A stretch of DNA of 64,000 nt from Ancylobacter pratisalsi. GTDB taxonomy: Bacteria; Pseudomonadota; Alphaproteobacteria; Rhizobiales; Xanthobacteraceae. Of the stretch, positions 47,936 to 57,310 are shown one piece after another. The notes under the pieces are model-generated. The model saw only the letters and a list, made by a program, of their open reading frames with translations, did no database searches and was not told the DNA's origin. Each line of letters opens with the position of its first letter. Position 1 is the stretch's first letter. The DNA lies in assembly GCF_010669125.1 (NCBI RefSeq), contig NZ_CP048630.1:558001-622000 (forward strand), given 5' to 3'. The position numbers were made by a program, and so were the translations under genes.

Positions 47936-50826
47936 ACGGGCTTTTCGGCCTCCCCCTCGCCTTCACCACCCCGCTGCTGCTGAGCGCGCTGGCCGCGCTG
48001 CCGCTGCTGTGGTTCCTGCTGCGGCTGGTGCCGCCGCGTCCGCGCCGCGTCGCCTTCGCGCCGACGCGCCTGCTGCTCGACATTCCGCCCAAGGAAGAAA
48101 CCCCGGCGCGCACGCCCTGGTGGCTCACCGCGCTGCGCCTGCTGCTGGCGGCGCTGGTCATTTTCGCCGCCGCCGGGCCGGTGTGGAACCCGCCCGTCGC
48201 GGGGCCGTCCTCCTCGGGTCCCCTGGTTCTGCTCATCGATTCCGGCTGGCCGGCCGCCCCGTCCTGGGAATCGCGCCGCGCCAGCGCGCAGGGCGTGATC
48301 GCCGATGCCGATCTCGAAGGGCGCGGCATCATGCTGATCCCCACCGGCGATCCCCCGCTCGACCCGCAGGTGCTCTCCCCCACCGAGGCGCGCGAGCGTC
48401 TGCGCACGCTTGCCCCGGTGCCGAACATGCCGGACCGCGCGCCGGCGATCGCGAGCCTGACCAAGGCGCTGGCGGGCGCGCCCGATGCCTCCGTCATCTA
48501 TCTTTCCGACGGCGTTGCGCTGGAGGACGGCGAGGGTGTGCCGGCCGACATCGCCGCCGCCATCGGCGACCATCCGCTCACCACGCTGGCCGGCGGCGTG
48601 CAGGAGCCGCTGGCGCTGACCGGCGTCGACAACGCCGTGGACGCGCTGAGCGTGAAGGTGGTGCGTGCCGATCGCGACACGCTTGCCCGCAGCGGCACGG
48701 TGCGCGCGCTCGACATGAAGGGCCTGCCGCTCGGCGAGGGCGGGTTCAGTTTCGAACCCGGCGCCCGCGAAACCGAGGCGCGCTTCGACCTGCCGGTGGA
48801 AATCCGCAACGAGGTGGCGCGGCTCGAAATCGTCGACGAGGCCTCGGCGGGTGCGGTGCAGCTGCTCGACAAGCGCTGGCGGCGGCGCACGGTGGGCCTT
48901 GTGTCCGGCGCCAGCGTGGACCAGCGCCAGCCGCTGCTCGCCCCTTCCTATTACCTGACCCGCGCCCTCGGCCCCTATGCCGATATCCGCACCGCCGACG
49001 GCGAGAGCACCAGCGAGGCGATCGACCGTTTCATCGATCAGCGCCTGCCGGTGATCGTGCTGTCCGACATCGGGACACTGCAGCCGGAGACCTCGCAGCG
49101 GCTTGAGCGCTGGATCGAGGGCGGCGGCGTGCTGATCCGCTTTGCCGGCCCGCGCCTCGCCAACGGCTCGGACACGCTGGTCCCGGTGACGCTCCGGCGC
49201 GGCGGGCGCGTGCTGGGCGGCTCGCTCTCCTGGGAACAGCCGCAGTCGCTCGGCGGCTTCTCGGCGGACGGCCCGTTCCGCGATGTGCCGGTGCCCGACG
49301 ACGTGACCGTGGAACGGCAGGTTCTGGCCGAGCCGGACGGCCTGCTCGCCGCCCGCACCTGGGCCACATTGTCGGACGGCACCCCGCTGGTGACGGGCGA
49401 GCGGCGCGGCGCGGGAACGCTGGTGCTGTTCCACGTCACCGCCGACACCTCATGGTCGAACCTGCCGATGTCCGGCGCCTTCGTCGACATGCTCCGGCGC
49501 GTCGTGGCGCTGGGCGGCTCCAGCGCCACGGAGGCGCAGGCCGATGCCGGCGGCGCCAGTGCGGCGACCGGCGAGACGCTGGCCCCCAGCCGCCTGCTCG
49601 ACGGGTTCGGTGCCTTCCAGCCCTCCATCCCGACCGCGCGGGCGATACCGGTCGGCTTCAATGGCCGGGCCAGCGGCGATCATCCGCCGGGCTTCTATGG
49701 ACCGCCCGAAGGCATGGTGGCGGTGAACGCACTGCTGCCGGCCGACCGGCTGGTGGCGCTCGACCTCTCCCGGCTGGGCACGATCGAGCCCTATCGCGAC
49801 GCCACCCCGCGCGACCTGCGCGCACCGCTGCTGCTCGCGCTGCTCGGGCTGCTCATTGTGGACGCCATGATCGTATTCCTGCTTGCGGGCGGCCTCAGCC
49901 GCCTGACCGCGCGCCGCGCGGCGACCCCGGCCCTGCTGGCGCTGGCCGTCATGCTGGCCGGCGCGCCCGCCGACCGCGCGCTCGCCCAGACCACGCCCGC
50001 CCCCGCCCCGCAGGCCGAGGCCGCGGCGGCCCCCAGCCCGCCTTCCGCCGACAAGCCGATGACGCCGGCCGAGATCGACTTCGCGATCAAGGCGACCAAT
50101 GCCACCCGGCTCGCCTATGTCATCACCGGCGATGCCGACACCGACGAGATCAGCCGCGTCGGGCTTGGCGGGCTCACCCGTTTCATGGCGCAGCGCACCG
50201 CGCTGGAGGCGGGCGAGCCGATGGGTGTCGACATCACCCGCGACGAGCTTTCCTTCTTTCCCCTGCTGTACTGGCCGATCGTGCCCGGCACCGCCCGGCC
50301 CTCCCCGGAAACGCTGGCGCGCATCGACGCCTTCATGAAGCAGGGCGGCACCATCGTGTTCGACACCCGCGACGCCGAGACCGTGCTGCCCGGCTCCAAC
50401 GGCGCCGGCACCCCGGCCAACGACACGCTGCGCACCATTCTCGCCGGGCTCGACATTCCCGAGCTTGAGCCGGTGCCGCGCGATCATGTGCTGACCAAGG
50501 CGTTCTACCTGCTGCGTGATTTTCCCGGCCGCTTCACCGGCGGCACCACCTGGGTCGAGGCGCTGCCCGCCACCGAGGAGGGCATGGACCGGCCCGCCCG
50601 CGCCGGCGACGGCGTCTCGCCGGTGGTCATCAGCTCCAACGACCTCGCCGGCGCCTGGGCGGTGACGCCGGACGGGCAGCCGCTGCTGCCGATGTCCGGC
50701 ACCGGCGCGCGCCAGCGCGAATTCGCCTTCCGCGCCGGCACCAACCTCGTGATGTATGTCCTCACCGGCAACTACAAGGCGGACCAGGTCCATGTGCCGG
50801 CGCTGCTGGAAAGGCTGGGCCAGTGA
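47932..50826 (+). CDS. Large membrane protein with BatA, GATase-like and DUF4159 domains
   Basis: A 964-residue protein. The BatA-type N-terminus has two helices (about 5-30 and 62-80). A VWA-like region follows (about 100-230), in which the MIDAS DxSxS is degenerate (LLIDSGWPA). A class-I glutamine-amidotransferase-like fold occupies about 330-530, with no catalytic Cys seen. A third helix (about 628-650) and a signal-like hydrophobic patch precede the C-terminal DUF4159 domain (about 715-964), probably periplasmic. It links cytosolic MoxR/DUF58 to the envelope. Function unknown. Confidence 0.88.
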   Translation: MNGLFGLPLAFTTPLLLSALAALPLLWFLLRLVPPRPRRVAFAPTRLLLDIPPKEETPARTPWWLTALRLLLAALVIFAAAGPVWNPPVAGPSSSGPLVLLIDSGWPAAPSWESRRASAQGVIADADLEGRGIMLIPTGDPPLDPQVLSPTEARERLRTLAPVPNMPDRAPAIASLTKALAGAPDASVIYLSDGVALEDGEGVPADIAAAIGDHPLTTLAGGVQEPLALTGVDNAVDALSVKVVRADRDTLARSGTVRALDMKGLPLGEGGFSFEPGARETEARFDLPVEIRNEVARLEIVDEASAGAVQLLDKRWRRRTVGLVSGASVDQRQPLLAPSYYLTRALGPYADIRTADGESTSEAIDRFIDQRLPVIVLSDIGTLQPETSQRLERWIEGGGVLIRFAGPRLANGSDTLVPVTLRRGGRVLGGSLSWEQPQSLGGFSADGPFRDVPVPDDVTVERQVLAEPDGLLAARTWATLSDGTPLVTGERRGAGTLVLFHVTADTSWSNLPMSGAFVDMLRRVVALGGSSATEAQADAGGASAATGETLAPSRLLDGFGAFQPSIPTARAIPVGFNGRASGDHPPGFYGPPEGMVAVNALLPADRLVALDLSRLGTIEPYRDATPRDLRAPLLLALLGLLIVDAMIVFLLAGGLSRLTARRAATPALLALAVMLAGAPADRALAQTTPAPAPQAEAAAAPSPPSADKPMTPAEIDFAIKATNATRLAYVITGDADTDEISRVGLGGLTRFMAQRTALEAGEPMGVDITRDELSFFPLLYWPIVPGTARPSPETLARIDAFMKQGGTIVFDTRDAETVLPGSNGAGTPANDTLRTILAGLDIPELEPVPRDHVLTKAFYLLRDFPGRFTGGTTWVEALPATEEGMDRPARAGDGVSPVVISSNDLAGAWAVTPDGQPLLPMSGTGARQREFAFRAGTNLVMYVLTGNYKADQVHVPALLERLGQ

Positions 50827-50920
50827 GGGAACAGCCCCCGATGTCAGCGCCCCGCGCCCTGTTCGTCCCGCGCGCCCACCCCGCCGCCGATGCGCGCGGC
50901 GCCGCTGAGGGAGCCGTGCG

Positions 50921-52993
50921 ATGAATCTCGGTCTTGCCTTCGACCCGCTCATCTCCCTGCCCTTCCTCGCCGCCGCCGCGGGCCTCGCCGGCGCGGTCGC
51001 GCTGCTGCTCATCTTCGCGCGCACCCGCGGCGCGTGGCTGCGCTCGCTCGCCCTCGCCCTCGCCGTGCTGGCGCTGGCCAACCCTTCCCTCACCCGCGAG
51101 GAGCGCGAGCCGCTGCCCACCGTGGTCGCGGTGGTGGTCGACAAGAGCGCCAGCCAGCAGTTCGGCGACCGCGCGCAGATGACGGAAGCGGCGCGCGCCG
51201 AGCTGGAGACACGGCTCGCCAAGCTCAAGGACCAGGGCGCCGAAATCCGCTTCATCGACGCCGGGGGCGGCGCCGGCGAGGTGGACGGCACGCGCCTGTT
51301 CACCGCGCTGTCCGCGGGCCTTGCCGACGTGCCGCCCGAGCGTGTGGCGGGCGCCATCTTCCTCACCGACGGGCGGGTGCACGACATTCCCCAGACCATG
51401 GAGCAGCTCGGCTTCCATGCGCCGGTGCATGCCATCATTTCCGGCCATGAGGGCGAGCGCGACCGCCGCGTGGCGCTCACCTCGACACCGCGTTTCGGCA
51501 TTGTCGGCCAGCCCCAGACCATCGGCTACGAGGTCCAGGACGAGGGCGCCCCGGCCGGGGCGCGCGTCGCCGTCACCGTGCGCCGCGACGGCGAGGTCGT
51601 GGCCCGCCCGCTGGTCACCGCCGGCCAGCCCGCCGAAATCGATGTCGAGATCACCCATGCGGGCGCCAACATCATCGAGATCGAGGCCGCCACGCTGGAC
51701 GGCGAGCTTACCCCGGTGAACAACCGCGCGGCCGTCTCCGTCGATGGTGTGCGCGACAAGCTGCGCGTGCTGCTGGTCTCGGGCGAGCCGCATGTGGGCG
51801 AGCGCACCTGGCGCAACCTTCTGAAGTCCGACGCCAATGTGGACCTCGTCCACTTCACCATCCTGCGTCCGCCGGAGAAGCAGGACGGCACCCCGATCAA
51901 CGAGCTGTCGCTCATCGCCTTCCCCACGCGCGAGCTTTTCCAGCAGAAGATCAAGGATTTCGACCTGATCATCTTCGACCGCTACGCCCAGACCGGCGTG
52001 CTGCCGATGATCTATTTCGACAACATCGTGCGCTATGTGGAGGAAGGCGGCGCGCTTCTGGTGGCCGCCGGCACCGACTACACGTCGGAAGGCTCGGTGT
52101 TCAACACCCCGCTTGAATCCATCCTTCCCGCCGGCCCCACCGGGCAGATGACCGAGCGCCCGTTCCGCGCCAAGCTGACGTCGGCCGGCGAGCGCCACCC
52201 CGTCACCCGCGCCCTTGCCGGCTCGCAGAACGACCCGCCGAGCTGGGCGCGGTTCTTCCGCGTCATCGACAGCCGGGGCGTGCGCGGCACCAGCGTGATG
52301 GACGGGCCCGACGGCAAGCCCATCGTGCTGCTGGACCGCATCGGCGAGGGCCGCGTGGCGCTGCTGCTGTCCGATCATTTCTGGCTGTGGGCGCGCGGCT
52401 TCGAGGGCGGCGGCCCCTATATCGACCTGCTGCGCCGGCTCTCGCACTGGCTGATGAAGGAGCCGGACCTTGAGGAGGAGCGCCTGCGCATGGTCGCGCA
52501 CGGGCCCGACATCGTGGTCGAGCGCCAGACCATGGGCGATGCCGCGCCACCGGTCACCATCACCACGCCCACCGGGCAGACCCGCACGCTGAACCTCACC
52601 GCCGCCGAGCCCGGCCTGTTCCGCGCCACCTTCCCGGCCGACACGCTGGGCCTGTGGCGGGCGAGCGATGGCACGCTGACCGCGCTGGTCAATGTCGGCC
52701 CGCTCAACCCGCGCGAATTCGCCGAGGTCACCTCCACCACCCAGACCCTGCGCCCCGCTGTGGAGGCGACGGGCGGCGGGGTATGGCGCATGGCGGACCT
52801 GCCGGGCGGCGTGCCACGCATCGTGGCGGTGCGCTCCAGCGACCGCTTCGCTGGCGAGGACTGGCTGGGCGTGTCGATGCGCGAAGTCTCGGTGGTGCGC
52901 GGCCTCGGCCTGTTCCCGCTCTTCGCCGGCCTTTCAGGCCTGATGATCCTCATGGCCGGCATCGCCGCCGCCTGGGCGCGCGAGGGAAGGTAG
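50921..52993 (+). CDS. VWA-like membrane protein with amidotransferase-like region
   Basis: A 690-residue membrane protein. Two N-terminal helices (about 10-32 and 38-55) precede a VWA-like domain with a complete MIDAS D74-K-S76-A-S78 and the TDG block LTDGRVHD. A GATase-like region follows (LLVSGEPHVGERTW...LIIFDRYAQ...YVEEGGALLVAAGTDY), and a C-terminal helix (about 663-684) anchors the end. GAGGGAG precedes the ATG. Unlike the preceding 964-residue paralogue, it keeps the metal site, so it may be the ligand-binding partner of MoxR. Confidence 0.86.
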   Translation: MNLGLAFDPLISLPFLAAAAGLAGAVALLLIFARTRGAWLRSLALALAVLALANPSLTREEREPLPTVVAVVVDKSASQQFGDRAQMTEAARAELETRLAKLKDQGAEIRFIDAGGGAGEVDGTRLFTALSAGLADVPPERVAGAIFLTDGRVHDIPQTMEQLGFHAPVHAIISGHEGERDRRVALTSTPRFGIVGQPQTIGYEVQDEGAPAGARVAVTVRRDGEVVARPLVTAGQPAEIDVEITHAGANIIEIEAATLDGELTPVNNRAAVSVDGVRDKLRVLLVSGEPHVGERTWRNLLKSDANVDLVHFTILRPPEKQDGTPINELSLIAFPTRELFQQKIKDFDLIIFDRYAQTGVLPMIYFDNIVRYVEEGGALLVAAGTDYTSEGSVFNTPLESILPAGPTGQMTERPFRAKLTSAGERHPVTRALAGSQNDPPSWARFFRVIDSRGVRGTSVMDGPDGKPIVLLDRIGEGRVALLLSDHFWLWARGFEGGGPYIDLLRRLSHWLMKEPDLEEERLRMVAHGPDIVVERQTMGDAAPPVTITTPTGQTRTLNLTAAEPGLFRATFPADTLGLWRASDGTLTALVNVGPLNPREFAEVTSTTQTLRPAVEATGGGVWRMADLPGGVPRIVAVRSSDRFAGEDWLGVSMREVSVVRGLGLFPLFAGLSGLMILMAGIAAAWAREGR

Positions 52994-53036
52994 GGCGGCA
53001 ACGTTAACGGTTGGGATGGAATGCGGAGCTGGCGGT

Positions 53037-53429
53037 ATGACTGGAAAGGTCAAGGCGTTTGAGAGCTTTGGCGTGACGCTGAAGAACATTCGCTGGAGCT
53101 GGTCGGGAATCTCCAAGGACGGCGACGTCGTCCTTGCACTCTGGGAGGACGAGTTCGATGACCCTCTCCACCCCACCAAATATTCGCAGAATAAGAAGAA
53201 CATCGACAAGTGGCAGAATCGGCTCGGCAACCGACATAGGATAGCTGACATCAAGCATGCGCAAGCCACGGCCGGCGGCCGGGTCAAGGTCGTTATCCTG
53301 CGCGCGAAGGATACATCGAAGGAGCCTCGGGAAACCGCGAAGGCCTTTCCCAGTCGCATCGTCATGAAGGTGGAGAGCATCGACGAGTCCAATGGATTGT
53401 TCGAGGCGCGCGTTGTAGCGGCACCCTGA
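53037..53429 (+). CDS. Unrecognised 130-residue soluble protein, atypical composition
   Basis: A 130-residue basic, Trp- and Lys-rich protein with no signal or membrane segment. Features are VTLKNIRWSWSGISKDGDVVLALWEDEF near the start and KVVILRAKDTSKEPRETAKAFPSRIVMKVESID near the end. Codon use is visibly less GC-rich than its neighbours, suggesting recent acquisition. GGAG lies about 8 bases before the ATG. It sits between the MoxR operon and a small minus-strand gene. I cannot name the family; a DNA- or RNA-binding role is only a guess from composition. Confidence 0.6.
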   Translation: MTGKVKAFESFGVTLKNIRWSWSGISKDGDVVLALWEDEFDDPLHPTKYSQNKKNIDKWQNRLGNRHRIADIKHAQATAGGRVKVVILRAKDTSKEPRETAKAFPSRIVMKVESIDESNGLFEARVVAAP

Positions 53430-53448
53430 AGCTTCGCCCGCTCGCCCC

Positions 53449-53661
53449 TCACCCCGTGTACGGCACTTCCTGCTTCTCGAAGGTGACTGAGCTGTAATTC
53501 TGTTTGCACACGCACAGATACTGCCGGGCGATGTCGGCCATCAGCGCGGCGCGGGAGGCGTTGGTGCCGGGAATATGACGGTTGATCCACTCGTCGGGCA
53601 CGGTCAGCGCCATGCCCGGCGCCAGCCGGCACAGGATCAGCTTCAGTTCGTCACTCTGCAC
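53449..53661 (-). CDS. Small hypothetical protein
   Basis: A 70-residue protein starting at GTG 53661, preceded by GGGGAGG. The longer in-frame start at a TTG 19 codons upstream lacks a ribosome site. It contains ADIARQYLCVCKQNYSSVTF with three Cys in close spacing and is otherwise unremarkable. Likely real because of its ribosome site, but the function is unknown. Confidence 0.5.
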   Translation of the reverse strand: MQSDELKLILCRLAPGMALTVPDEWINRHIPGTNASRAALMADIARQYLCVCKQNYSSVTFEKQEVPYTG

Positions 53662-53742
53662 GCGCACCTCCCCAAGGGTCTCGGGGAGGCTATAGGACGG
53701 CGAGGCCGGTACGTTCAAGCCGCGCCGCGCGGGGCGAGCCTC

Positions 53743-54264
53743 TCAGGCCGGCGTCAGGTCCTTGCGCACCGCGCCCACCACCTGGTCGAGCGGGGTGTCG
53801 TCGAGCGGGCACACCAGCACGCGGTGGGGATCGACAGGTCCGGGCAGGCTCACCTTGCCCGGCGGCACCCGCTGAAATCCCATGCGCCCGTAATAGGGCT
53901 CGTCGCCGACCAGCATCACCAGCCGTGCCGCGTCCGGGCCGGTTTCCGCCCGCGCGGCCTCCAGCGCGCAATCCACCAGCCGCCGGCCAATGCCGTGCGA
54001 GCGGAAAGGCGGCTCCACGGTGAGCGGGCCGAGAAGAAGCGCCTTCATCTCGCCGATGGTGATCGGCGTCAGCCGCACCGAGCCCACCAGCATGGTCCCG
54101 ATATAGGCGGTGAAGGACAGGTCGCGCCGATGCGGGTTGCCCTCGCGCAGCCGGAACGCAGTGCGCGCGAAGCGGCCGGGTCCGAAGGTGCGGGTCACCA
54201 GCCGCTCGATGGCGGCATCGTCGGAAGGCTTCTCGGGAAGGGTGGTGATGGAAAGCTCGGTCAT
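53743..54264 (-). CDS. GNAT-family N-acetyltransferase
   Basis: A 173-residue acetyltransferase. The acetyl-CoA motif A is LTVEPPFRSHGIGRRLVDCAL (Q/RxxGxG/A form), followed by LVMLVGDEPYYGRMGFQRV. It belongs to the YhbS-like group. Substrate unknown. A second GNAT gene lies 0.9 kb away on the other strand. Confidence 0.88.
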   Translation of the reverse strand: MTELSITTLPEKPSDDAAIERLVTRTFGPGRFARTAFRLREGNPHRRDLSFTAYIGTMLVGSVRLTPITIGEMKALLLGPLTVEPPFRSHGIGRRLVDCALEAARAETGPDAARLVMLVGDEPYYGRMGFQRVPPGKVSLPGPVDPHRVLVCPLDDTPLDQVVGAVRKDLTPA

Positions 54265-54561
54265 CGGGGCTCTCGGAACGCTCAGGGCTCGGCACGTCGC
54301 CGTGCCGGGCGTGAGCGCGTCACGGCCGCCGGCAAGGCGAGGAGAAAAGGCGCACGCGCGCAGCGGCGCGGCGGCTGTGCGCGCGTGGTCGTCGCTGTGC
54401 AGGCAAGGTCCAGAGCATGTTCCATCCTCAAGAAGCGCGCCGGATAGCACAGGCGCGGGAGCAGGTCGAGGGGCGGAACGCCGGCGGCACATCCCGCTGT
54501 GGGCCCTCACCCGGGCCATCCGCGCCTTGCCGCCCATCGAAACATCCACTATCGATGACGA

Positions 54562-55125
54562 ATGGATCAGATCGTGGACAACCTCAATCGCCAGCTCGCG
54601 CACCGCCTGCGGCTGGAACGCGACGCCCGCAATTGGTCGCTGGCCGAGCTGGCGTCGCGGTCCGGCGTGTCCAAGGCGATGATCAGCAAGATCGAGCGGG
54701 GCGAGGCGAGCCCGACGGCGGCGGTGCTGGTGCGCCTTTCCAGCGCGTTCGGCCTCACCCTCGCCGGGCTTCTGGTGCGCGCCGAGGGGAGCGACCGCCT
54801 CGCCCGCGCCGCCGACCAGCCGGTGTGGACAGACCCCGAGACCGGCTATCTCCGCCGCCAGATCTTCGCCCGGCCCGATCATCCGGTCGAGCTTGTCGAG
54901 GTCGTGCTGCCGCCGGGGCGGCGCGTGCCGCTGCCGGCGTCTTCCTACGCCCATATCCGACAGGTGGTGCAGGTGCGTGCGGGCCAGCTCACCCTTACCG
55001 AGGGCGGGGCATGCCACCGGCTGGGCGCCGGCGACAGTCTGGGCTTCGGGCCGCCCGCCGATACCATCTTCGCCAACGAGAGCGACAGCCCCTGCCGCTA
55101 CATCGTCGCCCTCACCCGCGTCTGA
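54562..55125 (+). CDS. XRE-family regulator with cupin domain
   Basis: A 187-residue regulator. The N-terminal helix-turn-helix (about 10-65) has WSLAELASRSGVSKAMISKIERGEASPT, and a C-terminal cupin sensory domain (about 105-185) follows. Such proteins control amine, amino-acid or sugar catabolism in response to a small ligand. The GNAT gene 35 bases downstream, and possibly the divergent GNAT gene, are likely targets. Confidence 0.9.
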   Translation: MDQIVDNLNRQLAHRLRLERDARNWSLAELASRSGVSKAMISKIERGEASPTAAVLVRLSSAFGLTLAGLLVRAEGSDRLARAADQPVWTDPETGYLRRQIFARPDHPVELVEVVLPPGRRVPLPASSYAHIRQVVQVRAGQLTLTEGGACHRLGAGDSLGFGPPADTIFANESDSPCRYIVALTRV

Positions 55126-55159
55126 CGCTTCCCACCCCGGCCCGCCCCGAGTTCACGCC

Positions 55160-55711
55160 ATGCCCCGACCCTTACGGTTCGACATCCGCCCGCTCGCTGC
55201 CGATCCGCACACCCTCAAGGCCCTTGCCGCGCTGCTGGTGGAAACCGTGGCGTCCGGCGGATCGGTGGGCTTCATGCATCCGCTGGCGGATGAGAAAGCC
55301 ACCGCCTTCTGTCGCGCCGCGCTGGAGGCCGCCGCGCGCGGCGAGCGCATCATCCTTGGCGCTTTCGCCGATGCGGACCTCGTCGCCACCGTCACGCTTC
55401 AGCTCGCGCTGCCGGAGAACCAGCCGCACCGCGCCGAGATCGCGAAGATGATGACACGGCCCGCCTGGCGCGGCCGGGGCATTGCCAGCGCGCTTCTGGT
55501 CGAGGCGGAGCGCCGCGCCGCCCTGCACGGGCGCGATCTCATCGTGCTCGACACCGCGAAGGATGGCGGCGCGGCCGGGCTGTATGAAAGGCACGGCTTC
55601 GTCCGCGCGGGGGAGATCCCCGGTTTCGCGCTGAAACCCCATGGCGGGCTTACCGCGACATGCATCTACTGCAAGCAACTGGCCCTGCCGCCTCAACCGG
55701 CCGCTGAATAA
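55160..55711 (+). CDS. GNAT-family N-acetyltransferase
   Basis: A 183-residue acetyltransferase. Motif A is MTRPAWRGRGIASALLVEAERRA, with LYERHGFVRAGEIPGFAL at the C-terminal side. It follows the XRE-cupin regulator after about 35 bases, so it is probably cotranscribed and regulated by it. Substrate unknown. Confidence 0.87.
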   Translation: MPRPLRFDIRPLAADPHTLKALAALLVETVASGGSVGFMHPLADEKATAFCRAALEAAARGERIILGAFADADLVATVTLQLALPENQPHRAEIAKMMTRPAWRGRGIASALLVEAERRAALHGRDLIVLDTAKDGGAAGLYERHGFVRAGEIPGFALKPHGGLTATCIYCKQLALPPQPAAE

Positions 55712-55957
55712 AACAGCTCGGCCGGATTGCAATCTATACGCGAATTTCGTCGTCACGCGCCCTTACGTCAGCGGTCAGAAACATTCGCAAGGCCGATATC
55801 ACTCACAAACTATGTAATTTTAGAGTATAACCCTTAACCAAACGAGCCATCTAGAAGCAATTACTTCATCGCGATGGCGCTCCTTGATCTATGTCAAGGG
55901 ACAGGGCCAGCAGGAGTGGCTTTGTCTTTTTTTTCATGATCACCTGGACCGCTGGAT

Positions 55958-57184
55958 ATGACGAGAGCGTTCACGCGGTGGGCATCGCTTCTGGAAATCG
56001 ACCCCGCGACCCTGGCCGCGCTGGGCTCGATCGCTCCGCTCGTCAAAGCTGGCGGGCAGAGCATCATCGACGCCGCGCTGTCGCAATTGCGCGCGCAGGA
56101 TGTGCCCTCGCAGGCCCGGTCGGCGGGTTTCGTGACCGGACAACTCCCGGCTCCGCGACTTCCGATCCAGCAGGTCCGGGAGTCGCTGCGTCAGCGCTGG
56201 CTGGACCATGTGCTGGTTGGGCAGTTCGGCGCCGACTATCTCGAGTCCACCCGCGCCATGGGGCGGGTACATTTCCGGCTCGGCCTCGCACCGGTGATGT
56301 TCTCGGCCGCCTACAGCCATCTGGTCAGCGGCATCGCGGAACTGGTGTACCGGCATTTCGAAGGCGATACGCGCGCGCAGGCTCTCCATGTCGCCGCGAT
56401 CCATCATGTCGCCTTTCTGGACCTCGGCCTCGCGTCCTCGGTCTATTACGATGCCTATCTGGCCGAGATCGGGGAGCTGACGGATGAACTCAACGCCAGT
56501 CTGACCCGCATCGGCGGGTATCACGACTATGAAGGCGGTCACCACCTCATCCGCGTCAGCCGCATGTGCCGCACCGTCGCGATCGCCGCCGGGCAGGACA
56601 GCGCGTGGGCCGACCTGCTCCAGGCCGCGAGCCCGCTCCACGACATCGGCAAGATCGGTGTCCCCGACAGCATTCTGCTCAAGCCCGCATCGCTGACCGA
56701 TGCCGAGCGACAAATCATGCAGCGCCACACCGAGATCGGCGCCGAGGTCCTTCCCGACTACCCCTCCCAGGTCATGCACATGGCGCGGCAGGTGGCGCTG
56801 CATCATCATGAGCGCTGGGACGGGACCGGCTACCCCCGCGGGTTGAGCGGCACGCAGATCCCCCTTGAGGCACGCATCGTCGCCATCTGCGATGTCTATG
56901 ACGCGCTGCGCTCGGTGCGCCCCTACAAGCACGCCTGGAGCCGGCGCGCCGCGCTGGACTACATCGTGAACAATCGCGGCGCGATGTTCGATCCCACACT
57001 GGTGGACGTGTTCGTGTCGGTCCAGCCCACGATCGAGCAGATCCAGGACGCCTTCGCCGACACGGCGGCCGATTTGTCGGCGGTGTTGCGGACAGACACG
57101 CTCCCGGCGTTGCGGAATGACCTCCGCGCGGCATCCACCCCCGCCTCGCATCCGCTTGCCGCCCCCTCACCCCGCGACCGGTGA
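55958..57184 (+). CDS. Globin-coupled HD-GYP phosphodiesterase
   Basis: A 408-residue cytosolic signalling protein. The N-terminal half (about 1-180) is a protoglobin/globin-coupled-sensor domain with proximal haem ligand H105 in GRVHFRLGLAP. The C-terminal half is HD-GYP: H196 in HHLIRVSRM, the HD pair H228-D229 in LHDIGKIGVP, HHH at 282-284 and GYP at 291-293 in DGTGYPRGL. It likely senses O2 or another gas and degrades cyclic-di-GMP. The 246-base upstream gap is AT-rich with no gene. GCS proteins linked to HD-GYP are less common than those with GGDEF. Confidence 0.88.
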   Translation: MTRAFTRWASLLEIDPATLAALGSIAPLVKAGGQSIIDAALSQLRAQDVPSQARSAGFVTGQLPAPRLPIQQVRESLRQRWLDHVLVGQFGADYLESTRAMGRVHFRLGLAPVMFSAAYSHLVSGIAELVYRHFEGDTRAQALHVAAIHHVAFLDLGLASSVYYDAYLAEIGELTDELNASLTRIGGYHDYEGGHHLIRVSRMCRTVAIAAGQDSAWADLLQAASPLHDIGKIGVPDSILLKPASLTDAERQIMQRHTEIGAEVLPDYPSQVMHMARQVALHHHERWDGTGYPRGLSGTQIPLEARIVAICDVYDALRSVRPYKHAWSRRAALDYIVNNRGAMFDPTLVDVFVSVQPTIEQIQDAFADTAADLSAVLRTDTLPALRNDLRAASTPASHPLAAPSPRDR

Positions 57185-57188
57185 GCGC

Positions 57189-57215
57189 CCGGCCTTGCGG
57201 GCCGGCGGGGGTTTT
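57189..57215 (+). terminator. Terminator after HD-GYP gene
   Basis: CCGGCC (57189-57194) pairs with GGCCGG (57200-57205) around a five-base loop, followed by a G run and TTTT at 57212-57215. The T run is short and displaced, so the call is moderate. Confidence 0.45.
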
Positions 57216-57310
57216 CGCCACGAACTCAGTGTCTTGACCCCATCTCTGCCGGCCACCGGCTTCGATCCTGCCGGTTTATGCTCTAGCATGGCGCAAAAGG
57301 GAGAACCGCC

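Noticed and set aside
47236..49434. 732-codon minus-strand frame opposite DUF58 and the 964-residue protein gene
   Set aside because: Composition-driven shadow; no ribosome site and no recognisable motif.
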